A stretch of 64,000 nucleotides of DNA, taken from assembly GCF_003751605.1 (NCBI RefSeq), contig NZ_RJVJ01000001.1, forward strand, positions 5,270,001-5,334,000. The letters run 5' to 3'. Shown one piece after another: positions 8,423 through 16,288 of the stretch. Made by a program: the position numbers and the translations under genes. This DNA comes from Kitasatospora cineracea. GTDB lineage: Bacteria > Actinomycetota > Actinomycetes > Streptomycetales > Streptomycetaceae. Below the pieces are notes generated by a model, which was not told the DNA's origin, made no database searches, and worked only from the letters and a program-made list of their open reading frames with translations. Position 1 is the first letter of the stretch. Every line of letters begins with the position of its first letter.

Positions 8423-8911
8423 ATGAGCCTGGGAGTCCACTTCGCCATCGATGCGGAGACCGCCGATCGCCTGCTCGCGGCCGCAGACGATGATGAGGTT
8501 GCTGCGCTCGTCGAGGAGATTGAGGAAGAGGGCATCGGTGTCGGGCACTGTGACACCGACAAGGCGTGGGATGCCATCCATCGCAGCCTGACCGACGGTT
8601 ACCTTGGCTACGACAACGGCAGCTACCCGCTGAACGCCGTGATCCTGGGCGGCGTGCAGCTTCATGAAGGGGACGATTACATCGTCAGCCTGCTCACTCC
8701 GGATCGGGTTCGCGATGTCGCCGATGCCGTGGCCGATGTCGGCCGCGAGGCACTGAAAGCAGGTTACGACTGCATCGACATCGAAGACTACGGGCCGAAC
8801 TTCGGCCACGAGGACTTCGCCTACACCTGGGCGAACTTCACTGACCTGGTCGTCTTCTTCCGGCAGGCGGCGGACGCAGGACGCCACGTGATCTTTACGG
8901 TCGGCCAGTAG
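8423..8911 (+). CDS. DUF1877 (YfbM-like) family protein
   Basis: A 162-residue cytoplasmic protein starting MSLGVHFAID. The pattern DTDKAWDAIHRSLTDG, then PLNAVILGG and the C-terminal region with a FxQAADAGRHVIF segment, fits the DUF1877 family, in which YfbM is the best-known member. The family has no established function. The ATG at 8423 lacks a strong ribosome-binding site. The gene lies between an ISAs1 relic and an intact ISAs1 element, so it may have moved with them. Confidence 0.7.
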   Translation: MSLGVHFAIDAETADRLLAAADDDEVAALVEEIEEEGIGVGHCDTDKAWDAIHRSLTDGYLGYDNGSYPLNAVILGGVQLHEGDDYIVSLLTPDRVRDVADAVADVGREALKAGYDCIDIEDYGPNFGHEDFAYTWANFTDLVVFFRQAADAGRHVIFTVGQ

Positions 8912-8923
8912 AGGCTCCGGGGC

Positions 8924-10320
8924 CAGGGCGGTGTCGTTCAGTCGGTCTGCCGACTTGATGGCAGCTCATGTGCCTGGCCTGGCTGCGATGTCCTCGGATC
9001 GGGCCGCAGCGGAAGCAGGCACGGCCTCCGGGTGATCATGAGGTGTCGAGTCCCTGATCACCACGACGGAAGACCGTGCCTGCCCGATCATCATCGCCTA
9101 TCCCTGCTGGCCTGGGCCGGCTCGCCGACGCCCGGCCTGCCGAGCCCGGAAAACAGCCGCAGCTGCTGGACCGCCTGGCAGCGGTGCCCGATCCGCGCCG
9201 GGCCAAGGGGCGCCGCCATCCCCTCGCCTTCGTCCTCGCGCTCGCCGCGTGCGCGGTGCTGGCCGGCGCGAAATCGCTGACCGCGATCGCGGAGTGGGCC
9301 GCCGACGCCCCGGCTGCCGTGCTCACCGCCCTCGGAGCCCCGACCCGCGAACCGTCCGGCCCCACCGCCCCGGCCGAGGCCACCGTGCGCCGGATCCTGC
9401 AGCGTGTGGACGGCGACGCCCTCGACGCGGCGATCGGCGCCTGGCTCGCCGCCCGCGACCCCGACCGCACGCCGCCCGACCAGGAACCGGGCAGGCGTGC
9501 CAACCGCTCGCTGGCGGTAGACGGCAAAACCGTTCGGGGCGCCCGTCGTGCCGACGGCACCCAGGTCCACCTACTCGCCGCGATGACCGGCACCGGCCTG
9601 GTCGCCGCCCAGCGCGAGGTCGGCTCCAAAACGAACGAAATCACCGTCTTCAAACCGATGCTCGCCGGGCTCGACCTGGCCGACACCGTGGTCACCTTCG
9701 ACGCCCTCCACTCCCAGACCGGCCACGCCCGCCTCCTGGTCGAGGAGAAGAAGGCCCACTACATCGCCGTGATCAAGGGCAATCAACCGCTGCTGCACCA
9801 GCACCTGAAGCAGCTGCCCTGGCGGTACGTCCCGCTGCTGGACAAGACCCGCGCCACGGAGCACGGCCGTGACGAGATCCGCCGGGTCAAGACCTGCACC
9901 GTCACCCGTGGTCTCGGCTTCCCCCACGCCGCCCAGGCCGTGCAGATCGTGCGCCGCCGCCGGACCGTCACCACCGGCAAGGTCACCCTGGAACGCGTCT
10001 ACGCGGTCACCGACCTGAAAGCCGAGCAGGCCGACGCCCCCGAGATCGCACACCGCGTCCGCGAGCACTGGGGCATTGAGAACAAGATCCACCACGTCCG
10101 CGACACCACCTTCGCCGAGGACGCCTCACGCGTACGGACCGGGACCGCACCCAGGGCCATGGCCGCACTGCGCAACCTGGCCATCGGCGCCCTCCGCCTC
10201 ACCGGCTGCGACAACATCGCCGCTGGCCTGCGCAAGCACGGCCGAGATGCCACCCGACCGCTGGCTACCCTCGGCATCACGTGATCAAACCGGACGGATC
10301 GCCAGAACGACGCCGCCCTG
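8924..10320 (+). mobile_element. ISAs1-family insertion sequence, apparently intact
   Basis: The left end CAGGGCGGTGTCGTTCAG at 8924 matches the reverse complement of the right end at 10320 (CAGGGCGGCGTCGTTCTG) at 16 of 18 positions. One uninterrupted transposase gene lies between. No convincing target duplication is visible in the flanks, which may mean rearrangement after insertion. Confidence 0.8.
9076..10284 (+). CDS. ISAs1-family DDE transposase
   Basis: A 402-residue transposase with the family N-terminal region (LLDRLAAVPDPRRAKGRRHP, then an alanine-rich helix and AIAEWA). Plausible catalytic acids are in LAVDGKTVRGAR, VTFDALHSQ and the HWGIENKIHHVRD segment. Typical ISAs1 motifs TNEI and IKGNQP are present. 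Translation starts at GTG 9076. The frame is uninterrupted, so the element could be active. Confidence 0.9.
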   Translation: MPARSSSPIPAGLGRLADARPAEPGKQPQLLDRLAAVPDPRRAKGRRHPLAFVLALAACAVLAGAKSLTAIAEWAADAPAAVLTALGAPTREPSGPTAPAEATVRRILQRVDGDALDAAIGAWLAARDPDRTPPDQEPGRRANRSLAVDGKTVRGARRADGTQVHLLAAMTGTGLVAAQREVGSKTNEITVFKPMLAGLDLADTVVTFDALHSQTGHARLLVEEKKAHYIAVIKGNQPLLHQHLKQLPWRYVPLLDKTRATEHGRDEIRRVKTCTVTRGLGFPHAAQAVQIVRRRRTVTTGKVTLERVYAVTDLKAEQADAPEIAHRVREHWGIENKIHHVRDTTFAEDASRVRTGTAPRAMAALRNLAIGALRLTGCDNIAAGLRKHGRDATRPLATLGIT

Positions 10321-11426
10321 AGGTGTCATTGGACGTTGCTGGCTGCAGTGACGGAACGGGCGCGGTGGCGCTGTTCGGGTTCCGGGCTCGCTGTCGTGCT
10401 CTTGTGCCGTTACCCGTTTCTCGTGAACGGGAGGCCCGGGCTGTCAAGGCGTGGCTATAGGCTTCACCTATGAGTACGGTGCACTCCAGAGTCTGATGCT
10501 TCGTGGTCAGGCCGGGGCCGGGGTCGAGGGGTCGCAGGTTCACATGCTGTCGTCCCGACTGTAAAAACGGTTGTGGGAGATGGTACCTGGGAGACCGAGT
10601 GCCGACTCTTTCTGTTGCCGTGTCAGGTGGTGGTCGCATGGTGGTGGCCGGGCCACATGGGCCGGTCGTCGGTGGGGTCGTCGAGGCGGGGGTGCGGTTG
10701 GCCGGGTGTGGCCGGTGGGGGCGGGGGTGTTGGCGTGCGAAGCGGTGGGTGCGGCAGGCCGGGGCGCCGAGTTCTTTGCGGTCGGTGTTGTCGAGGGTCC
10801 AGGCGATGTCGTCGGTGCCGGCGCGGACGGCGTGTTCCAGGTGAGCGAGGAGGATGCCGCGCGGGCGGGCGGCGACCACGGACCGGAGTGTGACGGCGGG
10901 CCGGTCGCGTTCGGGGAGGGTAGCGGCGGCTTTCGGCGGGATCCTCCGCGCTCCAGGGTGGTGCGTAACTCCCCGGTGAAACGGCGCAGTTGATCGGCCC
11001 GGGGGCGCCAGTGGGCGGCTGGCAGGCGCGGTCGACCAGGGCGTCCAGGGCTTCGATAGAGGGCGCCGTTGGGGTGCCCGCGATGGGCGCCACCCTAGTG
11101 CCGGGAGCGGTAGGGGCGATCGGTTGCATTCGGTGGACGGTTCCCGTGCGCGATTCTGCCGAAGTGGTCTTTAATAACTGGCTTGAAGCATGACCATGCA
11201 AGCGGGGGCGGCGCAGTGGTGCCCTCCTTGCCCGGCTCACTCCGTCTTGTGGTGGCCGTCCTTCGGCAACCGGTGACGGGGGCCGGGGCCGGGCGGCGCG
11301 GCACGCCGTCCGAGCTGGTGACGGCCAACGGCCGTCACCAGCAGCGGTATTCGGTGAGCGGCCGGATGCGCCACCCGTACGGCCAGGTGGGATGCAGCCG
11401 CTGCTGCGGGCGAAGAAGGTCTGTCG
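10321..11426. other. Degenerate region right of the ISAs1 element
   Basis: No intact gene. On the minus strand around 10640-11120 there are protein-like stretches in different frames: EALDALVDRA, then HWRPRADQLRRFTGELRTTL, then RDRPAVTLRSVVAARPRGIL and LAHLEHAVRAGTDDIAW. Together they look like one gene broken by at least two frameshifts. I cannot name the family. The rest shows nothing recognisable. Confidence 0.4.
10640..11120 (-). pseudogene. Frameshifted remnant of an unidentified gene
   Basis: Reading right to left, sensible protein segments pass from one frame to another at about 11015 and again at about 10945. The final segment (LLAHLEHAVRAGTDDIAWTL) has the charge and helix pattern of a real protein. 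There is no uninterrupted frame, and no family could be recognised. The neighbouring IS elements fit a decaying insertion site. Confidence 0.35.
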
Positions 11427-11582
11427 GTGACTTCGTTCACTGCGAACTCACCGACCAGTACCACCGTCCCCGCTGCGACTATCGTCGGTGCGGTCGGCAT
11501 CACCGCCACCACCACCGACAAGTCCGCCCTCGGCGCCACCATCGTGTGCACCGTCGCTGTCGGACCCATCCGCATCGGCTGA
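11427..11582 (+). CDS. Small hypothetical Thr/Val/Ala-rich peptide (51 residues)
   Basis: A GTG-start open frame of 51 residues preceded by GAAGAAGG with about 8 nt spacing. The peptide begins VTSFTANSPTSTTVPAATIV and ends VAVGPIRIG. It is rich in Thr, Ala, Val, Ile and Gly with a single Cys, unlike the Arg/Pro/His-rich translations of the other frames here. It could be a small exported or precursor peptide, but no family is recognised and coding is uncertain. Confidence 0.3.
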   Translation: MTSFTANSPTSTTVPAATIVGAVGITATTTDKSALGATIVCTVAVGPIRIG

Positions 11583-11692
11583 CCCCACCAGGAGGCCGCC
11601 AACTCGGCAATCGAGGGGCGGCTTCCGCCGTGCACCGAGACCGGCCCGGCAGCAGTCGCCACCGTGCTGCGCGCTCACTTCCTGCTCAGGTG

Positions 11693-13066
11693 TCAGGAGT
11701 CGAAGCCGAGGCCGAGGCGGTCCAGGGCGCGCAGCCACAGGTTGCGGCGGCCGCGGCGGTCTTCGGCGGCCAGTGAGCGGCGGGTGAGTTGGATGCCGAT
11801 CCAGGCGAGGGGTTCGGGCGGGAAGGGCAGGGGGCGGCGGCGGACCATAGTGGTCCTGGTGCGCTCGGTGTCCTGGCCGTCGAGGAGGTCGAGCATGACG
11901 TCCGCTGCGAAGCGGGTGGCAGCGACTCCGAGGCCGGTGAAGCCGAGGGCGTAGGCGACGCGGTTCTTCCTGGCGGTGCCGAAGAAGGCGCAGAAGCGGG
12001 TGCTGGTGTCGATGACGCCGCCCCAGCGGTGGCTGAAGCGCACGTCGGCGAGCTGGGGGAAGGTGTCGTAGAACTGGCGGGCGAGGAGGCGGTGGGTGGC
12101 GCGGCGGTCGTCGAGGTCGGGGTGGATACGGCGACCGTAGTGGTAGATCGCATCGTAGCCGCCCCACAGGATCCGGTTGTCGGGGGTGAGGCGGTAGTAG
12201 TGGAACTGGTTGCCGGAGTCGGATATCCCCTGCCGGCCGCTCCAGCCGACGGAGGCGAGTTGCTGGGCGGTGAGGGGTTCGGTGGCCAGGACGTAGTCGT
12301 AGACCGGGACGGTGAACAGGCTTAGGCGCTGTAGCAGCGGGCGGAAGGCGTTGGTGGCGAGAGCGACCCGGTCGGTGGCGACCTTGCCTCCAGCGGTGTC
12401 GACCCACAGGCCGGTGCCGCGCTCGCTGATGTTCCTGACGGGGGTGTTCTCCACGATGCGCACGCCGAGGCGTTCGGCGGCGTCGGCCAGGCCCCACACC
12501 AAGCGGGCGGGGTCGATCAGGACACAGTCGCCGGCGCTGGCGCGGGCGGCGAGGTAGGTGGGGGAGTCGACGAGGGCGCGTACGGCGTCCTGGCCGAGGA
12601 AGCCGGGAGTGCCGGGTCCCAGGCCCTGGACCTGGTGGGGGGCGGTGGCGACGCGCAGGGTGTCGGGGGCTTCCATCCGGCAGTCGATGCCGTAGCGCTC
12701 GACGGTCTCGATGAGGGCGGCGAGGTTCTCGCGGCCCAGGCGCTGGAGTTCGTCGAACTCCTCGGGCCAGCGGTCCACGCCGTTGGGCTCGCCGTGGGTG
12801 AGGCTCGCTTCGCAGAATCCGCCGTTGCGGCCGCTGGCGGCGTCGCCGATGCGTCCGGCCTCGATCAGCAGGACGCTTCGGTCGGGGTCGCGTTCCTTGG
12901 CGCGTAGGGCGGTCCACAGGCCGGTGAAGCCGCCGCCCACGACGACCAGGTCGGCGCGGGCGGCGCCGAACAGGGCCGGTCGCGCGGGTGGCCTCTCGTC
13001 GGTGTCGAGCCACAGTGCCACGGGGCTTGCCGCGTCGAGGAGTTGGTCGAGCTGCTGGTCGTTCAT
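11693..13066 (-). CDS. FAD-dependent amine oxidoreductase, PuuB-like (copy 1)
   Basis: A 457-residue DAO-family flavoenzyme. VVVGGGFTGLWTAL near residues 40-54 is the FAD-binding Rossmann motif and SGRNGGFCEA follows. NQFHYYRLTPDNRILWGGYD and a C-terminal FTGLGVAATRFAAD complete the pattern shared by gamma-glutamylputrescine oxidase (PuuB) and relatives, which oxidise a C-N bond to aldehyde and amine. It is one of three paralogues in the window. Its ATG overlaps the stop of the upstream chimeric M28-like frame, which implies translational coupling. No PuuA-type synthetase is in the window, so the true substrate is open. Confidence 0.85.
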   Translation of the reverse strand: MNDQQLDQLLDAASPVALWLDTDERPPARPALFGAARADLVVVGGGFTGLWTALRAKERDPDRSVLLIEAGRIGDAASGRNGGFCEASLTHGEPNGVDRWPEEFDELQRLGRENLAALIETVERYGIDCRMEAPDTLRVATAPHQVQGLGPGTPGFLGQDAVRALVDSPTYLAARASAGDCVLIDPARLVWGLADAAERLGVRIVENTPVRNISERGTGLWVDTAGGKVATDRVALATNAFRPLLQRLSLFTVPVYDYVLATEPLTAQQLASVGWSGRQGISDSGNQFHYYRLTPDNRILWGGYDAIYHYGRRIHPDLDDRRATHRLLARQFYDTFPQLADVRFSHRWGGVIDTSTRFCAFFGTARKNRVAYALGFTGLGVAATRFAADVMLDLLDGQDTERTRTTMVRRRPLPFPPEPLAWIGIQLTRRSLAAEDRRGRRNLWLRALDRLGLGFDS

Positions 13067-13575
13067 AGGGATGGTGCCTCCTGGCCCTGCGGCGGCGGGT
13101 GGGGAGCGCCGTTGGTGCGGCCGGACGGTGGAAGGTTTTCTGGAATGGTCGAGTTGGGGGCCGTGCCGGGTGTGTGCTGAAGCGCCGCAAGACTTGGGGG
13201 CCTGCGGTAGGGGTGCAGGTCAGACGTGGGTCTGGCCGCGGGGGTGGTGGTGTGGTCGATGGCGTCGGCTTTGCCGAAGGAATGGAACGGGCCGATGCCG
13301 GTGTCGTGGGAGAAGGCTGCGGGTGCGTGGGGGACGGGGGTGCCTGCGACGGTCAGTTCGGAGCGGGTGGCGTGCCAGTGGAGGGAGTCGGCTTCCTGGA
13401 CCTGGATGTCGGAGAGTCCGAAGCGGGTGAAGGCGTCGACGAGGTAGTCGGCGGAGCGCCGGTCGTCGAGGGTCTGGGTGCCGCGGCCGGAGAAGGTGGC
13501 GAGGTCGCTGATCCACGAGAAGATCGTGCCGGTGTCGGGCATCTCGGGGCGGGTGCCGGGGTGGTGCTGGGTCAC
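13063..13575 (-). pseudogene. Truncated, chimeric M28-peptidase N-terminus
   Basis: The first ~97 residues from the GTG at 13575 are almost identical to the start of the complete M28 protein at 22521-23927. Identity stops abruptly after DTGIGPF at 13285. The frame then runs through about 73 unrelated residues (HSFGKADAIDHTTTP and on) to a stop overlapping the start of the FAD oxidase. The metal-binding and catalytic part is absent, so it cannot be a peptidase. It may survive as a leader frame providing promoter, ribosome-binding site and coupling for the oxidase. The GTG is chosen because GGAAGGAAG lies at good distance and the duplicate has the same signal. Confidence 0.7.
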
Positions 13576-13667
13576 GTGTACTTCCTTCCCGGGGCCGGTT
13601 TCCGATGGAGGGCCGGCCGGAGCGGTGCCGCCCGGTGACCGGATGCCGCACCCAACGCTCATCGCAG
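13285..13667 (-). repeat. Inverted 383-bp duplication, copy A
   Basis: This segment is nearly identical to the reverse complement of 22429-22811. Differences noted by eye are few, for example GAAACCGG against GAGACCGG and a Gly/Asp codon change. It spans the leader, ribosome-binding site and first ~97 codons of the M28 gene. Confidence 0.9.
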
Positions 13668-13770
13668 AAGCTGTGGTGGATGCGATCGACGAGCCGGTCC
13701 ATCACGGGGTGGTGCCTCCGGTAGGAGTTTTTGGTCTGGATCTTGAAGCGGGCGACCCTCCAGCCAATAT

Positions 13771-13790
13771 ATATCAGTCGATGTATAACG
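13771..13790. promoter_or_regulatory. Candidate TetR-type operator
   Basis: ATATCAGTCGATGTATAACG is strongly AT-rich for this genome. It contains CGATGTATAACG (13779-13790), two mismatches from the palindrome CGTTATATAACG seen at other promoters in the window. Its left part, ATATC-N3-CGATGTAYA, recurs at 14094-14110 and, reversed, at 22315-22331. Confidence 0.5.
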
Positions 13791-14092
13791 ATGGATTGGC
13801 TGCTCTGGGTCCCGTGGCGCCATGTGCGTGCGTGCGCGCCGCCTGCTGTGTGGTGCGCGGTGAGATGGGGTGCGCGTCGGCCGCCGCACCCGCGGATGCG
13901 GTTCGGCGGTGCGTCGGTCCGCGTGCCGGGTGCCTGCTCGCCGTCGCGGCCGGTCCTGCTCGCCCGGGGGCGCTTCTGCATGTCGCGGGTAGTCGGCGGG
14001 GTGAAGGGCGCCTGTCGCGAGAGGGTCGTCCGGTGGTCCGCCTGCAGTCCTCGTGTGCATGTGACTGCCGGGCGAACCGAGCATTGCCGCTT

Positions 14093-14111
14093 TATATCGA
14101 CCGATGTACAT
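14093..14111. promoter_or_regulatory. Candidate operator/promoter element upstream of the amidase operon
   Basis: TATATCGACCGATGTACAT shares ATATC-N3-CGATGTAYA with 13771-13790 and with the complement of 22315-22331. It lies about 490 bp before the amidase start, so it implies a long leader if it is the operon promoter. Confidence 0.35.
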
Positions 14112-14603
14112 TGACTGTCATACTTCGCCGGGTGGTTCCGAGTGATGCGGCTGAACAGGTCGGTTGCCCGCTGCCTGCGTCGTTTGAAACTCCGAGTGCA
14201 TGCTGCGGGGCACGTGTCTCTTGGCGCGATGCATCCCACCCTTGCGCCGCAGGGTGCCTCGCCTTGCTTCCGCTTCGTTTCACCGGTCTGGAGATTCGAT
14301 GGGCATGCTCGTCAGCCGACGCCGCTGTCTGAAGACTGAGGCTGGATCGGCCAGCGCTATGGCCGCAGGACCGCTCTCCAAGCGCTCGGGCAAGGCGTTG
14401 TTCCGGACATGGGCCCTGGCCGGGGGAAGCGGCCGACCCTCGGTGGTGCAGCTGAGCAAGGCTGCCCTCCTTGGCAAGCGTGTTGAGGGACTGCTCGGCC
14501 CGCTCTCCTGTCTGATCGCCTCATTACTGGCCCGCATCGGCTTCACCGGCCGGCCGACTTTCTTCTGTTTCTCTCGCACTGCTTTGCTCTAGGAGTTCGC
14601 ACC

Positions 14604-16061
14604 ATGTCTGTTTCCTCCAACGATGACCTCTGCTTCACTCCGGCGAATGAACTCGCCGCACTGATCAGGAAGCGGGAGCTGTCGCCGGTCGAGCTGACCG
14701 AAGCGGTGCTCGACCGCATCGACCGCGTCGGCGGACAGGTGAACGCCTACGTGACCGTCGTCGCCGACCAGGCGCGCGAAGCCGCAGCCCGGGCCGCTGA
14801 CGACGTGGTGCGCTTGCCCGCCGAGGAGCTCGGCGCGCTGCACGGCGTCCCGGTGTCCATCAAGGACCTCACCCCCACCAAGGGCATCCGCACCACCTAT
14901 GGCTCGGCGTTCTTCCAGGACCACGTCCCGGACGAGGACGCGATCCTGGTCACCCGCATTCGCCAGGCCGGCGCGGTGCTGCTCGGCAAGACCACCACTC
15001 CCGAGTTCGGCCTGCACTCGGTCACCGAGCCGGAGCTGACCGGCATCACCCGCAACCCCTGGAACCCGGAGCGAACGGTGGGCGGCTCCAGCGGCGGCGC
15101 GGCCGCCGCCGTCGCCGCTGGCATCAGCCCGCTGGCCACCGGCAGCGACGGCGGCGGCTCGATCCGCGTGCCGGCCGCGCTGTGCGGCGTGGTCGGCCAC
15201 AAGATCACTCCGGGCCTGATTCCGCTGCTGGGCGACTCCTCGCCGTGGGACAACGTCACCGTGGTGGGGCCGATCACCCGCACCGTGGCCGACAACGCGC
15301 TGCTGCTGGACGTGATGTGCGGGCCCGACCCGATGCAGCCCTTCTCCCTGCCCACCCGCATCGACTTCACCGGGGCCCTCAAGGGCGCGTCGGTGGCCGG
15401 GCTGTGCATCGCCTACAGCCGGGACCTGGGCAACGGACCCGTCGAACCGGAGGTCGCCCGGGTCTTCGAGGAGTCGCTGCGGGCCCTTGAGCAGGCGGGT
15501 GCGCACCTGGAGGAGGTGAGCATCAGCCTGCCGGACCCGCTGGAGTACTTCGCCATGTTCTGGGGCCCGCAGTCGGTCCTCGAACTCGGTGAGGTGCCGC
15601 GCGAGATGCTGCCCCCGCACATCGCGGAGATCCTCGACAAGTCCGCTCAGATGTCCGCGACGGACTTCGTCCAGGCCGCGTTCGGGCTGCGCGGCGACAT
15701 CTACCAGGCGTTCGCGCAGATCTTCACCGGCCACGACCTGTTCGTGTGGCCGACCACCAAGATGACGGCGTTCCCGCACGTCGGCGACCTGGGCGGCCCC
15801 ACTCACGTCGCCGGCGTCGAGGTCGTCGGCTACGACGGCTGGTCGGACGCCAGCGTGCGCGCCCTGCAGAACCAGCTGTTCACCGAGGCGGTCTCCCACG
15901 GCGGCTTCCCCGCCATCACCGTGCCCGCCGGGTTCAGCAGCGACGGCCTGCCGGTGGGCCTGCAGATCGCCGCTCCCCAGTGGGCGGACGCTGCGGTACT
16001 GCGCGCTGCTGCGGCCTTCGAGGCGGCGCGCCCCTGGGCGCACCTTCGTCCTGTGCTGTAA
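14604..16061 (+). CDS. Amidase-signature family amidase (block 1)
   Basis: A 485-residue cytoplasmic amidase of the GatA/AS family, which hydrolyses carboxamides to acid and ammonia or amine. The Ser-cisSer-Lys triad is visible: Lys87 in VSIKDL, the GGSSGG motif at 160-165 and the nucleophile Ser186 in GSDGGGSIRVPA. Length and motifs are complete. A GGAG lies at good distance before the ATG. It is the first gene of a plus-strand run with two CocE-like hydrolases. A second amidase of the same family is at 45993. Confidence 0.9.
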   Translation: MSVSSNDDLCFTPANELAALIRKRELSPVELTEAVLDRIDRVGGQVNAYVTVVADQAREAAARAADDVVRLPAEELGALHGVPVSIKDLTPTKGIRTTYGSAFFQDHVPDEDAILVTRIRQAGAVLLGKTTTPEFGLHSVTEPELTGITRNPWNPERTVGGSSGGAAAAVAAGISPLATGSDGGGSIRVPAALCGVVGHKITPGLIPLLGDSSPWDNVTVVGPITRTVADNALLLDVMCGPDPMQPFSLPTRIDFTGALKGASVAGLCIAYSRDLGNGPVEPEVARVFEESLRALEQAGAHLEEVSISLPDPLEYFAMFWGPQSVLELGEVPREMLPPHIAEILDKSAQMSATDFVQAAFGLRGDIYQAFAQIFTGHDLFVWPTTKMTAFPHVGDLGGPTHVAGVEVVGYDGWSDASVRALQNQLFTEAVSHGGFPAITVPAGFSSDGLPVGLQIAAPQWADAAVLRAAAAFEAARPWAHLRPVL

Positions 16062-16078
16062 AACCTCCCCGGGGGATT

Positions 16079-16115
16079 GGCCCGGCTTGCCTCCATCGGG
16101 GCTTGGAGCCGGGCC
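16079..16115 (+). terminator. Weak hairpin after the amidase gene
   Basis: GGCCCGGCT at 16079-16087 pairs with AGCCGGGCC at 16107-16115 across a 19-nt loop, 18 bp past the amidase stop. It may be a partial terminator before the CocE pair. Confidence 0.4.
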
Positions 16116-16288
16116 GCCAGTTGCGCTTGCCTCCCTCTGAATATCGGCTGAGACGGTCCGGCAGGCCCTAGCGCCCACCAGGCTCTGCCGACTGCAGCCC
16201 CCCAGCGCGGCTGTGCCAGTCGACGTTTCGCCGTCGCCCCTGGCACCGATGGGAAACCTGCCCGACTCACAGCGAGAGACCGAGCCCG

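Larger units (their letters stand above)
13668..14603. other. Intergenic region between divergent units, with two AT-rich motifs
   Basis: About 0.94 kb between the chimeric M28 frame (minus) and the amidase (plus). It holds AT-rich palindrome-like motifs at 13771-13790 and 14093-14111, listed separately. I see no convincing gene. A plus-strand frame from 14200 to 14592 has no recognisable character. Confidence 0.5.
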
